A stretch of 64,000 bases of DNA from Dactylosporangium vinaceum (GTDB lineage: Bacteria > Actinomycetota > Actinomycetes > Mycobacteriales > Micromonosporaceae), in assembly GCF_019904175.1 (NCBI RefSeq), contig NZ_CP061913.1, positions 7,874,001 to 7,938,000 of the forward strand, written 5' to 3'. Below are positions 17,673-26,399 of this stretch, piece by piece. Position numbers and translations under genes: made by a program. The notes below the pieces were generated by a model, which worked only from the letters and a program-made list of their open reading frames with translations, was not told the DNA's origin and made no database searches. Numbering within the stretch: the stretch's first letter is position 1; every line of letters starts with the position of its first letter.

Positions 17673-17715
17673 GGTTTGGGTGGTGAGGGTTGCGGGTTGG
17701 GGTTGGGGGGCGGGG

Positions 17716-19809
17716 TTAGAGGCCGGAGGCTTGGACGAGTTCGGCGAAGGCTTCGGCGGGCATGATGGTGACGCCTAGTGCTTCGGCTTTTGCGGCCTTT
17801 GAGCCGGCGCCCTCGCCCACGACGACCAGGTCGGTCTTCTTGGAGACGGAGCCGGAGGAGCGGCCGCCCAGGCGTTCTACGGCCTCGTTGCCCTCGTTGC
17901 GGGTCAGGCCGGGGACCGAGCCCGTCACGACCACAGTCATCGGGGTGCCGTCCTCCTTCTGCAGGGGTAGCCGAGCCCCTGGCGTGGCCAGGGTGCCGTC
18001 CGCATCGGCGCCGGCCGCGGAGAGGTTGGTGGCGGAAGGGTCGGTGGCGGCGGGAGCGGACGGGTCGGCCGGGGTGGGGCGGGGGCGGTAGGTCGGTTCG
18101 GTCATGTTGACGCCGCGCTCGGCCAGGCGGGCGATGACCGGGGCGAGCTCGACCAGCTCGGCGGCGATGGTGACGGCGCGCTCCGGGCCTACCGCGTCGA
18201 CCTCCTGCAGTTCCAGCGGGGTGGCGGCCAGCAGGGCGTCCATGGTGCCGAAGTGGGTGGCCAGGCGGCGGGACATGGAGCGGCCCGTCATGCGCACGCC
18301 GAGGCCGGTCAGCACCCGGCCGAGTGGCTGGGACTTCGAGGCCTGGATGGCGGTCACGAGCTTGGTCGCCGAGACCTCGCCCATGCGGTCGAAGGCGCTC
18401 AGCGTCGGTACGTCCAAGTCGTACAGATCGGCCGGGTCGGTGACGCGCCCGGAGGCGATGAGCATGTCGATGATCTTGCCGCCGAGGCCCTCGATGTCGA
18501 GGCAGTCGCGGCTGGCGTAGTACGAGAGGGCTTCGCGGGCGCCGCAGGCGCGGCCGGTCGTGCACCGCCAGCGCTTCTGGGTGCGGTCGATCTCGCCGCC
18601 GCAGCGGGGGCAGTGCGCGGGCGGCTCGAACGGGACGGAGTCGGCGGGGCGCTCGTCGAGCTTGGCTCCGGTGATCTCGGGGATGACGTCGCCCGCGCGG
18701 CGGACGAAGACGGTGTCGCCGGCGCGGACGTTGCGCCGGACCAGGTCGTCGAAGTTGTGCAGGGTGGCCGAGGTGACGATGACGCCGCTGATCTGGACCG
18801 GCTCCAGGACGGCGACGGGCGTGATGACGCCGGTCCGGCCGATCTGGACCTCGATGGCCTTCAGGCGCGTGGTGCGGGTGTCGGCCGGGAACTTATAGGC
18901 GATGCCCCAGCGCGGTGCCCGGCTGCCCGAGCCGGCCTGGTCGCGGTCGGCGGGGTCGTCGGCCTTGATGACGGCGCCGTCGATGCCGTAGCCGAGGGTC
19001 GCCCGGCCCTCGCTGAGCTCCTTCACCGCGACCAGGATCTCGTCGATCGTCGCGCACACCGGGCCGCCACCGGTCGAGGCGACGCCGAGGCGCTGCAGCT
19101 CGGCCATGGCGGCGGAGTGCGGGCCGTCGCCGAGGCCGCGCACACCGTAGGCCAGGAACGACATCGGCGCGTCGTAGGTGCGGTCCTGGGCGCGCAGAGT
19201 GCCGGCGGCGGCGCTGCGAGGGTGGGCGAAGGGCGGCTCGCCGGTGCCGGTGCGCATGGCGTTGGCGACCTCGAAGTCGGCGTCGGTCATGAAGACCTCG
19301 CCGCGGACCTCGATGGTGAGCGGCTCGGTCAGCCGCTCGGGCAGGCCCGCGGCCCGCCGGGCCTGGCCGGTGACGTCCTCGCCGGCCCGCCCGTCGCCGC
19401 GGGTGGCCACCTGGACCAGGCGCCCGTCCTCGTAGCGGGCCGCGACGGCCAGGCCGTCGATCTTCGGCTCCACCGTGTAACCGGCGGCGGGGCGGCCGAG
19501 CAGTTTGTCGAGGCGGGCCGCCCACCGGCGCAGGGAGTCCTCGTCGAACACGTTGTCGAGGCTCAGCATCGGCTCGCTGTGCACCACGTCGCCGACGACG
19601 CCCCCGCCGGCCGCGACGACCTCGGTCGGGGAGTCCTCCGGCTTCCACTGCGGGTGCGCCTCCTCGGTGGCCGCGATCCGATGCATCAGCGCGTCGTAGT
19701 CCGCATCGTCCATCGCCAGGTCCGGCCCGCTGTAGTAGGCGGCCGCGGCCGTCCTGACCTGCTCGATGGCGGTGCGGTAGTCGGACCTGGTGTCGAATGC
19801 GTCGGCCAT
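17716..19809 (-). CDS. ligA: NAD-dependent DNA ligase LigA
   Basis: 697 aa. Seals nicks in DNA using NAD+. Domain order is complete: Ia domain (residues 1-~70), adenylation domain with the active-site Lys116 in EPKIDGLAV, OB fold, four-Cys zinc finger (CPRCGG...CTTGRACG), helix-hairpin-helix region, and a C-terminal BRCT domain (VVVTGSVPGLTRNEGNEAVERLGG). Between the hairpin region and BRCT lies an Ala/Pro/Asp-rich insert of about 45 residues, longer than usual. The gatCAB neighbours common for the essential actinobacterial copy are not in this window, so it could be a second paralogue (inference). Confidence 0.95.
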   Translation of the reverse strand: MADAFDTRSDYRTAIEQVRTAAAAYYSGPDLAMDDADYDALMHRIAATEEAHPQWKPEDSPTEVVAAGGGVVGDVVHSEPMLSLDNVFDEDSLRRWAARLDKLLGRPAAGYTVEPKIDGLAVAARYEDGRLVQVATRGDGRAGEDVTGQARRAAGLPERLTEPLTIEVRGEVFMTDADFEVANAMRTGTGEPPFAHPRSAAAGTLRAQDRTYDAPMSFLAYGVRGLGDGPHSAAMAELQRLGVASTGGGPVCATIDEILVAVKELSEGRATLGYGIDGAVIKADDPADRDQAGSGSRAPRWGIAYKFPADTRTTRLKAIEVQIGRTGVITPVAVLEPVQISGVIVTSATLHNFDDLVRRNVRAGDTVFVRRAGDVIPEITGAKLDERPADSVPFEPPAHCPRCGGEIDRTQKRWRCTTGRACGAREALSYYASRDCLDIEGLGGKIIDMLIASGRVTDPADLYDLDVPTLSAFDRMGEVSATKLVTAIQASKSQPLGRVLTGLGVRMTGRSMSRRLATHFGTMDALLAATPLELQEVDAVGPERAVTIAAELVELAPVIARLAERGVNMTEPTYRPRPTPADPSAPAATDPSATNLSAAGADADGTLATPGARLPLQKEDGTPMTVVVTGSVPGLTRNEGNEAVERLGGRSSGSVSKKTDLVVVGEGAGSKAAKAEALGVTIMPAEAFAELVQASGL

Positions 19810-19848
19810 GTCCGGAGCCTACCGACGGGGTACGACAAAATCGGCTGT

Positions 19849-20691
19849 GTGATCGAGGACGACTACGTCGAACTGGCCCATCGGATCAACCGGGGCGACC
19901 TGATGCTCGGCATCCTGCCCCTCTCGGCCGCCGGGACGGTGGTGGCGGGGCTCTCGGCGGCCGGGACCGCACGGGCCTGGCGGGAGCTCGGCATCTGCTA
20001 CCTCGGCACCAGCGGCGACGTCCTGCCGCCGGCGCCGTGGTCGCCGGACCTGCCATTCGCCGACCCGGCCGACCACCCGCAGGACCGGGCGCTGCGCTCC
20101 TTCGCCGAGGCCGCCAGGCTCGGCGACCACGAGGGTGCGGTGCTGTTCGCCCGCTGCGCCCGCGGGGCCTCGGTGGCGGCCCGGGAGGCGGCCCGGGCCC
20201 TGCTGCGCCCGCACGCCCGGGCCGACGGGGCCACCGCCTACCAGTACGGCCTGCTCGAACAGTGGCTGGACCGGCCCGGTGCGGCGATCGAGCACCACCT
20301 CTGGGCCGCTGCGCAGGGCGACGCCGACGCGGCCTTCGAGCTTTACGTCCTGTTCGCCACGGGTACCGGAGTCGAGCGCGACGACGCCGAGAGCGCCCGC
20401 TGGCTGCAGCGGGCGGCCGACCTGGGCCAGGACCGTGCGCTGTACAACCTCGGGGCCGCCCACGCCACCGGCAACGGGGCGCCGCTGGACCCGGCCCGGG
20501 CCGTCGCGTACTACGAGCGGGCCGCGAAGGCCGGGAACGCACGGGCCGCGGCCACGCTCGGCGTCATGTACCTCACCGGCGAGGGCGTCGAAGCCGACCG
20601 GCAGCGGGCCGCCCACTGGCTCGACGAGGCCGACGACCTCGACCACCCGGTCGACGAGTGGCTCGCCCAGTTGGGTCTTTCACGGCCGTGA
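19849..20691 (+). CDS. Sel1-like repeat (TPR) protein
   Basis: 280 aa from a GTG. The second half has Sel1-type helical repeats with the pattern A..LY.LF..G.GV..D...A..WLQ.AA: YVLFATGTGVERDDAESARWLQRAADLG, then YNLGAAHATGNGAPLDPARAVAYYERAAKAG and LGVMYLTGEGVEADRQRAAHWLDEA. Sel1 repeats form superhelical protein-binding scaffolds. No signal peptide, so it is probably cytoplasmic. It starts 39 bp from the divergent ligA start. Partner unknown. Confidence 0.85.
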   Translation: MIEDDYVELAHRINRGDLMLGILPLSAAGTVVAGLSAAGTARAWRELGICYLGTSGDVLPPAPWSPDLPFADPADHPQDRALRSFAEAARLGDHEGAVLFARCARGASVAAREAARALLRPHARADGATAYQYGLLEQWLDRPGAAIEHHLWAAAQGDADAAFELYVLFATGTGVERDDAESARWLQRAADLGQDRALYNLGAAHATGNGAPLDPARAVAYYERAAKAGNARAAATLGVMYLTGEGVEADRQRAAHWLDEADDLDHPVDEWLAQLGLSRP

Positions 20692-20815
20692 GGCCGGACC
20701 GTACCGTGAACGGTCCCAGTTTCCATCAACATCTGTCACTGCCTTGACACGGGAAAACGGGCCTCCGAAGACTGGGAGCGTTCACAGCGACAAGCGATCG
20801 ACCCAAGGAGAGCCC

Positions 20816-21931
20816 GTGCGAAGAACCATCTCAATCGTGGCTGCCGCTGCCCTCGGCGCCGCCATCGCCGTCACCAACGCCGTCGTGGCCGCCGCGCCCG
20901 CCGGCGCGGCGACCATCAGCATGCGCGGCGCCGACGTGTCCTCCCTGCAGCGCAGCCTGGACCTCGGCGCCAAGTACTACAACGCGTCGGGCACCGCCGC
21001 CGACCCCCTCGACATCCTCAAGGGCATCGGCCTGAACTACGTCCGGCTGCGCATCTGGAACAACCCGGTGAGCGGGTACAACAACCTGAGCAAGGTGCTG
21101 GTCCAGGCGAGGGCGGCCAAGGCCAAGGGCCTGCAGCTGATGATCGACTTCCACTACTCGGACACGTGGGCCGACCCGGGCAAGCAGTACAAGCCGGCCG
21201 CCTGGTCGTCGCACGACATCGGCGCCCTGCAGAGCGACGTGTACAACTACACGCTGAGCGTGTGCAACGCGCTCAAGTCGCAGGGCACGACGCCGGACAG
21301 CGTGCAGATCGGCAACGAGATCAACGTCGGCATGCTGTGGAACGACGGCAAGGTCGTCAACAACGACTTCACGAACCTGAGCCTGCTGTTGAAGCAGGGG
21401 TACAACGCCACCAAGGCCTGCAACAGCGGCACCCAGGTCATCATCCACACCGCCGACGCCGACAGCGACGCGAACGCCCGGTGGTTCTACGACGGCATCC
21501 GGGCCAAGGGCGTGCCCTGGGACATCACCGGCCTGTCGTACTACTGCATGTGGCACGGCACGCTCGCGAACCTGTCCACCGTCATCAACGACGTGCGCAC
21601 CCGCTACGGCAAGCCGGTCATCCTGGCCGAGACCGCCTACCCGTTCACGGCGGCGAACGCGGACTCGGAGGCCAACGCCATCAACGGCTCCGCGCCCTGC
21701 TCCGGCTACCCGGCGACCTGGCAGGGCCAGGCGAGCAACTTCACCGCCGTGCAGAACACGGCCCGCACGGCCGGCGCGATCGGCGTCTTCTACTGGGAGC
21801 CGACTTGGTACGCCATCAAGGGCAACGGCTGGGCCCCGGAGAACATCAACGGCACGGGCGACCAGTGGGACAACATGACGCTGTTCGACTGGACCGGGCA
21901 CATCAACCCGAACGTGCGCTGGACCCCCTAG
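20816..21931 (+). CDS. Secreted arabinogalactan endo-beta-1,4-galactanase (GH53)
   Basis: 371 aa with a Sec signal peptide of ~31 residues ending AGAAT. It hydrolyses beta-1,4-galactan side chains of pectin. The TIM barrel starts at MRGADVSSLQ. The general acid is Glu168 in QIGNEIN and the nucleophile Glu272 in ILAETAYPF. Other family marks are YVRLRIWN and IDFHYSDTWADPGKQ. GTG start with AAGGAG five bases upstream. No binding module is attached. Its stop is 12 bp from the stop of the convergent serpin gene. Confidence 0.95.
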   Translation: MRRTISIVAAAALGAAIAVTNAVVAAAPAGAATISMRGADVSSLQRSLDLGAKYYNASGTAADPLDILKGIGLNYVRLRIWNNPVSGYNNLSKVLVQARAAKAKGLQLMIDFHYSDTWADPGKQYKPAAWSSHDIGALQSDVYNYTLSVCNALKSQGTTPDSVQIGNEINVGMLWNDGKVVNNDFTNLSLLLKQGYNATKACNSGTQVIIHTADADSDANARWFYDGIRAKGVPWDITGLSYYCMWHGTLANLSTVINDVRTRYGKPVILAETAYPFTAANADSEANAINGSAPCSGYPATWQGQASNFTAVQNTARTAGAIGVFYWEPTWYAIKGNGWAPENINGTGDQWDNMTLFDWTGHINPNVRWTP

Positions 21932-21943
21932 AGCAGGGCCGGC

Positions 21944-23068
21944 TCAGCCGCGAAACGGCTGGGCCTCGCCCACCCAGCCGGCCACGAGCACGAGCCCGGT
22001 CGGGCGGTGCACGGCGAGGAAGCCGAACGGCCTGTCGAACACCACGCTCGTGACCTGCTTGCGCTTGTCGAGCTGAGGGAAGAACGCCCCGGCGAGCCGC
22101 ATCGCGATCCCGGTGACGGCGGCCGCCTTGAAGCCCGTGGCGGTGAACTCGGCGACGGCGTCCTGCCGGGCCTGCGACACGGCGAGGGGCACCGGGCTCA
22201 TCCCGGGAAAGTGCCCGGTGCCGGTATCGGTGGCCGCCCGCAGCCCGAACACCTCGGCGTGCGCCAGCAGGTCGTGGGACGCGCCGACCCGGAACCGCAC
22301 GGTGCTGACCACCAGCTCCGGCTCGTCGTCGACCGCCTCGATCTCGCGCACGCTCACGCCGGGGCCGCGCTCGACGGCGGCCGTGCCGTCGGCGCCCAGC
22401 CCGGCGATCGCCGCGGGCAGCACGACGGAGGCCGGCACCTCCGCCCCACCGAGGGCGAGCACGACGTCCACGTCGGCCTCGCCGGCCACGGTGAGCAGCG
22501 TGAGCGGCCCGTCCGCGCCGTCCACGACCCGCAGCGCCGACAGTGCCGCCGCCCCGCGCCCGCGCCGGTGCAGCCCGGCCAGCTCCCGCTCGGCCCAGGG
22601 CCCGGACCGCGGCCGCTGCACACCGTCCTCGAACCGGTCGGCCCACGCGGTCTGCACGACCAGCGCACTGGCCAGGACCATCAGCGTCTCCGCGCCGACC
22701 CGGATCGGCATCGCCGGGATCTCGCCGTCGGTCTGTGCGGCCGCCCAGGCGTCGAGCTCCGGCTGGTCGACCGCCGGGTCACCGGTGAGCTTCCCGCGCA
22801 GGTGCTCCGGCACGGCCGCCGCGAACTCTTCGGTCAGCGGCACCTCCGAGCGTGACCACACGGCGGCGGCCATCCGCGCCGCCGGCGAGCCGGGCAGCCC
22901 GAGCGGCGTCGGCGCGACGGCGAGCAGCTCGTCGCGGGCCGCCCCGGCCGCGAACGGCCCGAGCAGCGCCAGCAGTACATAGGCGCCGGCCCCGGACAGC
23001 ACGGTCCCGTCGCCGTCCAGGGTGGCGGCCCACCTGGCGGTGAGCGCATTGGCATTCGCGGTCGTCAT
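21944..23068 (-). CDS. Bacterial serpin family protein
   Basis: 374 aa, no signal peptide. Near the C-terminus the signature FDRPFGFLAVHRPTGLVLVAGWV matches the serpin breach/strand motif. About 45 residues before it lies a reactive-loop-like hinge, AVAEFTATGFKAAAVTGIAM, with the small residues needed for loop insertion. Serpins irreversibly trap serine or cysteine proteases. The N-terminal part is divergent from eukaryotic serpins and the predicted P1 region is not obvious, so inhibitory activity is unproven. The lack of a signal peptide suggests an intracellular target or leaderless export. Confidence 0.85.
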   Translation of the reverse strand: MTTANANALTARWAATLDGDGTVLSGAGAYVLLALLGPFAAGAARDELLAVAPTPLGLPGSPAARMAAAVWSRSEVPLTEEFAAAVPEHLRGKLTGDPAVDQPELDAWAAAQTDGEIPAMPIRVGAETLMVLASALVVQTAWADRFEDGVQRPRSGPWAERELAGLHRRGRGAAALSALRVVDGADGPLTLLTVAGEADVDVVLALGGAEVPASVVLPAAIAGLGADGTAAVERGPGVSVREIEAVDDEPELVVSTVRFRVGASHDLLAHAEVFGLRAATDTGTGHFPGMSPVPLAVSQARQDAVAEFTATGFKAAAVTGIAMRLAGAFFPQLDKRKQVTSVVFDRPFGFLAVHRPTGLVLVAGWVGEAQPFRG

Positions 23069-23186
23069 ACACCCACCCTAGTGAGACGGACCCCCGGACG
23101 GTCTCGTGCAGCCCGCGCCCTGGGCGGCCGGCGACCCCAACGGGGGCATCCGGTTCGACTGGAGCGGGTTCACCCGCGTCCGGTGC

Positions 23187-23786
23187 TCAGACCGCCAGGC
23201 CGCGCCGGGCCCGCAGCAGGCCCCAGAGCACGGCGCCGTACAGGCAGACGCCGGAGCCGACGCCGGCGACGGCGCTGACCGCGGCCGCGGAGCCGCCGGC
23301 CGCGTAGGTGACGAAACCGGCGACCGCGAGGGCGGTCATGGCCGTGGCCAGCCAGTGGTACATCGGGGCGTGCCACACGGCGCCGAGGCCGTAGAAGTGC
23401 AGGCCGACGATCAGCGCGACCCAGGCCACGGCGACCTCGGAGCGGTGCAGGACGCCGTTGATGACGAAGAGCCCGCCGAAGAGCGCGATGGCCTCGATCG
23501 CGACGACGATCCAGTAGCCGCGCCCCATGGCCTGCCGCGCCAGCACGGGCTCCACGGCGGGCGCCGGACCCGACGCCGGGGCGGCGGTGGAGGCGGACCG
23601 GGTGCGGAAGGTGGCGATGATGAGCGCGGCCGCGCACAGGGCGGCGCCGATGCGCAGGATCTGCGGCCACGGATCGGGCAGACCCCCGCTGTTGCCGGCG
23701 ATGAACCCGGTGCCGAAGCCCGTGGCGATGATGGAACCGATCACGTATCCCGGCAGACGACGCTGCCCGGCTTCCCCGTTCGTCAC
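23187..23786 (-). CDS. Hypothetical integral membrane protein, 199 aa
   Basis: About six predicted membrane helices: residues ~13-33, 45-60, 92-112, 118-135, 143-165 and 168-190. The loop between helices two and three is Pro/Ala-rich. The HFYGLGAVWHAPMYHW segment carries several His and aromatic residues inside the membrane region. I recognise no transporter or enzyme motif. It is followed on the same strand, after a 118-bp gap, by the serpin gene. Confidence 0.7.
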   Translation of the reverse strand: MTNGEAGQRRLPGYVIGSIIATGFGTGFIAGNSGGLPDPWPQILRIGAALCAAALIIATFRTRSASTAAPASGPAPAVEPVLARQAMGRGYWIVVAIEAIALFGGLFVINGVLHRSEVAVAWVALIVGLHFYGLGAVWHAPMYHWLATAMTALAVAGFVTYAAGGSAAAVSAVAGVGSGVCLYGAVLWGLLRARRGLAV

Positions 23787-23872
23787 CGGGCGACCGTATC
23801 AGGGATCTTGGATCTTCCGATGTCCCGACCGGCGGCTCCGAGCTCCTCGCCCCTTGTACCGCCCAGGCCCCG

Positions 23873-24562
23873 TCAGACCGGCCCGCAGTAAGACTCGGCA
23901 CCGATGCCGACCACGTCGAGCTCCGACTGCAGCGCGCTGATCTTCAGCGAGAAGAGGACGGCGCCGCACTGGAAGCGCTGGCTCGAGCCGCTCGGGGCCG
24001 GGTTGACGTTCGCCGCCAGCCACTCGACCGCGCGGGAGCTCAGCGGGTCGTTGCCGGCCAGGGCGGCGCCGCCGCAGGTCTTGAGGAACGCCAGCTCGGC
24101 CGCGGTCAGCTGGCTCGTGCCCGTCGAGTTGGCCTCGCACCGCAGCTGGTACACCTCCTGCTGCGCGTGGGTGACGCTGAGGCGGGCGCCGGTGTTGGCG
24201 TCGATCGGGGTGCTCACCAGATGCGTGCCCGAGTCGTTGCGCCACTGGTCCGACATGCTCATGTGCGCACCCTCCAGCAGCTGGTCCAGGCCGACCGGCA
24301 GGGGGGTCGCGGTCCGGACGCAGCGCTCGTCGTCCGGGCTCACGCACATCGTCACGCTCGGGGCCGGAGCCTGCGGCCGCGGGGCGGCGTCGGCGGCGGC
24401 CCGGTCCGCCTCCGCGTCACGGCCGGCGGACACCTGCACGGCGATGTACGCCCCCGCCGCCAGCAGGATCAGCAGCGCGATGGCGAGGGCGGCGGGGATG
24501 ATGGGAAACGACCGGCCGGGTGCGGGGGCCGGCTCATCGGGTTCGGACACGGTGCAGTTCAT
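23873..24562 (-). CDS. Hypothetical single-pass membrane protein, 229 aa
   Basis: A short cytoplasmic N-terminus (MNCTVSEPDEPAPAPG) is followed by one membrane helix at ~22-45 (IIPAALAIALLILLAAGAYIAV), then an external domain of ~180 residues with six cysteines (MCVSPDDERC, LRCEANS, LKTCGG, FQCGAV, SYCGPV) that could form three disulfides. No family recognised. A GTG four codons in (VSEPDEP) is an alternative start. The upstream esterase gene ends 27 bp away on the same strand. Confidence 0.65.
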   Translation of the reverse strand: MNCTVSEPDEPAPAPGRSFPIIPAALAIALLILLAAGAYIAVQVSAGRDAEADRAAADAAPRPQAPAPSVTMCVSPDDERCVRTATPLPVGLDQLLEGAHMSMSDQWRNDSGTHLVSTPIDANTGARLSVTHAQQEVYQLRCEANSTGTSQLTAAELAFLKTCGGAALAGNDPLSSRAVEWLAANVNPAPSGSSQRFQCGAVLFSLKISALQSELDVVGIGAESYCGPV

Positions 24563-24589
24563 ATCATGGCCGCCGCCGGCCGACCGTCC

Positions 24590-25552
24590 CTACGGGTGCA
24601 GCAGGTCCGCGAAGAAGCGCAGGCGCTCGGCGTGCTGCACGGTCTCGCCGCCCTCGTGGCCGTTGAACGGGTACACCTCGATGCGCTTCGGGCCGGCGTA
24701 GTTGTGATAGGCCCCGAAGACCGTCGACGGCGGGCAGGTGGTGTCCATCAGGGCCGCGCTGAACAGGGCCGGAGCCGTCGCGCGCCTGGCGAAGTGGACG
24801 CCGTCGAAGTGCCCGAGCGTGGCGAAGACGGTCTCGGCCCGGTCGCGGTGCACCTTCAGGTAGCCGCCGATCTCCAGGTAGGGCCCGGTGGCGGCCCGCT
24901 CGGCGCCCCGGCGCATGTCGCACAGGAACGGCACGTCGGCGGACACGGCGGCCAGGTCGGGCACCAGGCCGGCCACGGCGAGGGCCAGGCCGCCACCCTG
25001 GCTCACACCGGCGACCGCGACCCGGGCCGGGTCGACGAGCGGATGGGCCCGGGCGGCGTGCACGGCCCGGACCGCGTCGGTCACGACACGGCGGTAGAAG
25101 TGCTTCTCCGGGTCGAGGATGCCGCGGGTCATGAACCCGGGGTGCTGCGGCCCGGTCCCCTCCGGCTCGTGGTCCTCGGTGTCACCGCTGCGCCAGCCGC
25201 TGCCCTGGCCGCGGACGTCGATGAACAGGTGGGCGTAGCCGGCCGAGGCGTAGAGCAGGCAGTCCTCCGGCAGCCCGCGGCCGCCGTTGTACCCCGGGAA
25301 CTCCACCACGCACGGCAGCGGCCCGTCGGCCCCGGCCGGCGTGACGAACCATCCGCGCACGGGCTGCTCCGCGTGGCCGGGGAAGCGCACGTCGTACACC
25401 CGCAGCGTTTTGAGGCTCGTCGAGACCTCCACGAAGTCGGCCGGGCCGCCGCTGGAGCGCGCCCGCGACCAGAACTCGTCGAAGCCCGGCGGTTCGGTGG
25501 CGGTGCTGCGGTAGGCGTGGCACTCGTCGAGGGTCAGGTCGGACAGCGGCAT
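24590..25552 (-). CDS. Acetylxylan esterase / cephalosporin-C deacetylase family (CE7-like)
   Basis: 320 aa, no signal peptide, so it probably acts in the cytoplasm on imported acetylated oligosaccharides. Alpha/beta hydrolase with nucleophile Ser184 in AGVSQGGG, Asp270 in AALMDTTCPP and His299 in NGHEGG. The family signature RGQGSGW lies at ~114-120. Length fits CE7. It is the last gene of an operon with an ABC sugar importer, 8 bp after the MalG-type gene, which supports a role in hemicellulose oligomer breakdown. Confidence 0.93.
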   Translation of the reverse strand: MPLSDLTLDECHAYRSTATEPPGFDEFWSRARSSGGPADFVEVSTSLKTLRVYDVRFPGHAEQPVRGWFVTPAGADGPLPCVVEFPGYNGGRGLPEDCLLYASAGYAHLFIDVRGQGSGWRSGDTEDHEPEGTGPQHPGFMTRGILDPEKHFYRRVVTDAVRAVHAARAHPLVDPARVAVAGVSQGGGLALAVAGLVPDLAAVSADVPFLCDMRRGAERAATGPYLEIGGYLKVHRDRAETVFATLGHFDGVHFARRATAPALFSAALMDTTCPPSTVFGAYHNYAGPKRIEVYPFNGHEGGETVQHAERLRFFADLLHP

Positions 25553-25559
25553 CGGCGGC

Positions 25560-26399
25560 TCAGCCTTTCAGTCCCGTGTGGGCCAGGCCCTCGATGAACT
25601 GCCGCTGCGCGATGACGAAGACGACCAGGACCGGGATCGCGGTCATCGTCGCCGCCGACAGCTGCACATTCCAGGCCGGCCCGCCGTAGGCGTCGACGAA
25701 CTGGGTGAGCGCCTGCGGCAGTGTGAACTTGGACGGGGTGGACAGGAACACGATCGGCTCAAGATACAGGTTCCAGCTGTGCAGGAACGTGAAGATCGAG
25801 ACCGCGCCCAGCGCCGGGCGGGCCAGTGGCAGCGCGACCCGGCGGAACAGGCCCCATCGGCCCAGGCCGTCGATGCGCCCGGCCTCCTCCAGCTCCGGCG
25901 GCAGGGTGATGAAGAACTGCCGCATGATGAACGTTGCCAGCACGCTCGGCGCGCCGAAGATCGGCACGAGGATGAGCGGCCAGTGGGTGTCGATCATGTG
26001 CCAGCGCTGGAACAGCTGGAACAGCGGCACGATCGTCACCTCGCTCGGCACGAGCAGCCCGGTGAGCACGAGCAGGAACAGCGCGTTCTGGCCGCGGAAG
26101 CGGATGCGGGCGAACGCGTAGCCGGCCAGTGACGACACGACGAGCGTGCCGAGCGTGCACACGACCGCGATGTACATGCTGTTGAAGTACTGCTGCGCGA
26201 ACGGCTGCGCTTCGAACACCTGGCGGTAGGCCGACGTGTCGATCGACGTGGGGATCAGCGACGGCGGGAACTTGAACACGTCGCCGAGCGGCTTCACCGA
26301 GGACGTGGCCATCCACCAGGTGGGGAACACGAACGGGATGGCCAGCACGCACAGCAGGCCGTACAGCCAGACCTTGCGGCTGCTGCCTTCAGTTCTCAT
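25560..26399 (-). CDS. ABC sugar importer permease, MalG type
   Basis: 279 aa with six membrane helices. The cytoplasmic EAA loop EEAGRIDGLGRWGLFRRVALPL contacts the ATPase. The motif PSEVTIVPLFQLF is usual in this family. Starts with MRTEG, overlapping the previous permease gene by 11 bp. No ATP-binding subunit is encoded nearby, as is normal in actinomycetes, where a shared MsiK-type ATPase serves many importers. Confidence 0.93.
   Translation of the reverse strand: MRTEGSSRKVWLYGLLCVLAIPFVFPTWWMATSSVKPLGDVFKFPPSLIPTSIDTSAYRQVFEAQPFAQQYFNSMYIAVVCTLGTLVVSSLAGYAFARIRFRGQNALFLLVLTGLLVPSEVTIVPLFQLFQRWHMIDTHWPLILVPIFGAPSVLATFIMRQFFITLPPELEEAGRIDGLGRWGLFRRVALPLARPALGAVSIFTFLHSWNLYLEPIVFLSTPSKFTLPQALTQFVDAYGGPAWNVQLSAATMTAIPVLVVFVIAQRQFIEGLAHTGLKG

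Larger units (their letters stand above)
16118..17715. other. 1.6-kb stretch without a convincing gene, rich in decayed repeats
   Basis: Between the methyltransferase terminator and the end of ligA no frame shows normal codon bias together with a recognisable fold or a ribosome site. The first ~600 bases are plain C-rich sequence. Bases ~16740-17110 are CACGG/GAGCACGG repeats, ~17270-17500 hold degenerate ~85-bp units, and ~17565-17675 hold ~31-bp units. Open frames across it on both strands encode only low-complexity Arg/His/Gly/Thr text. Confidence 0.7.
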
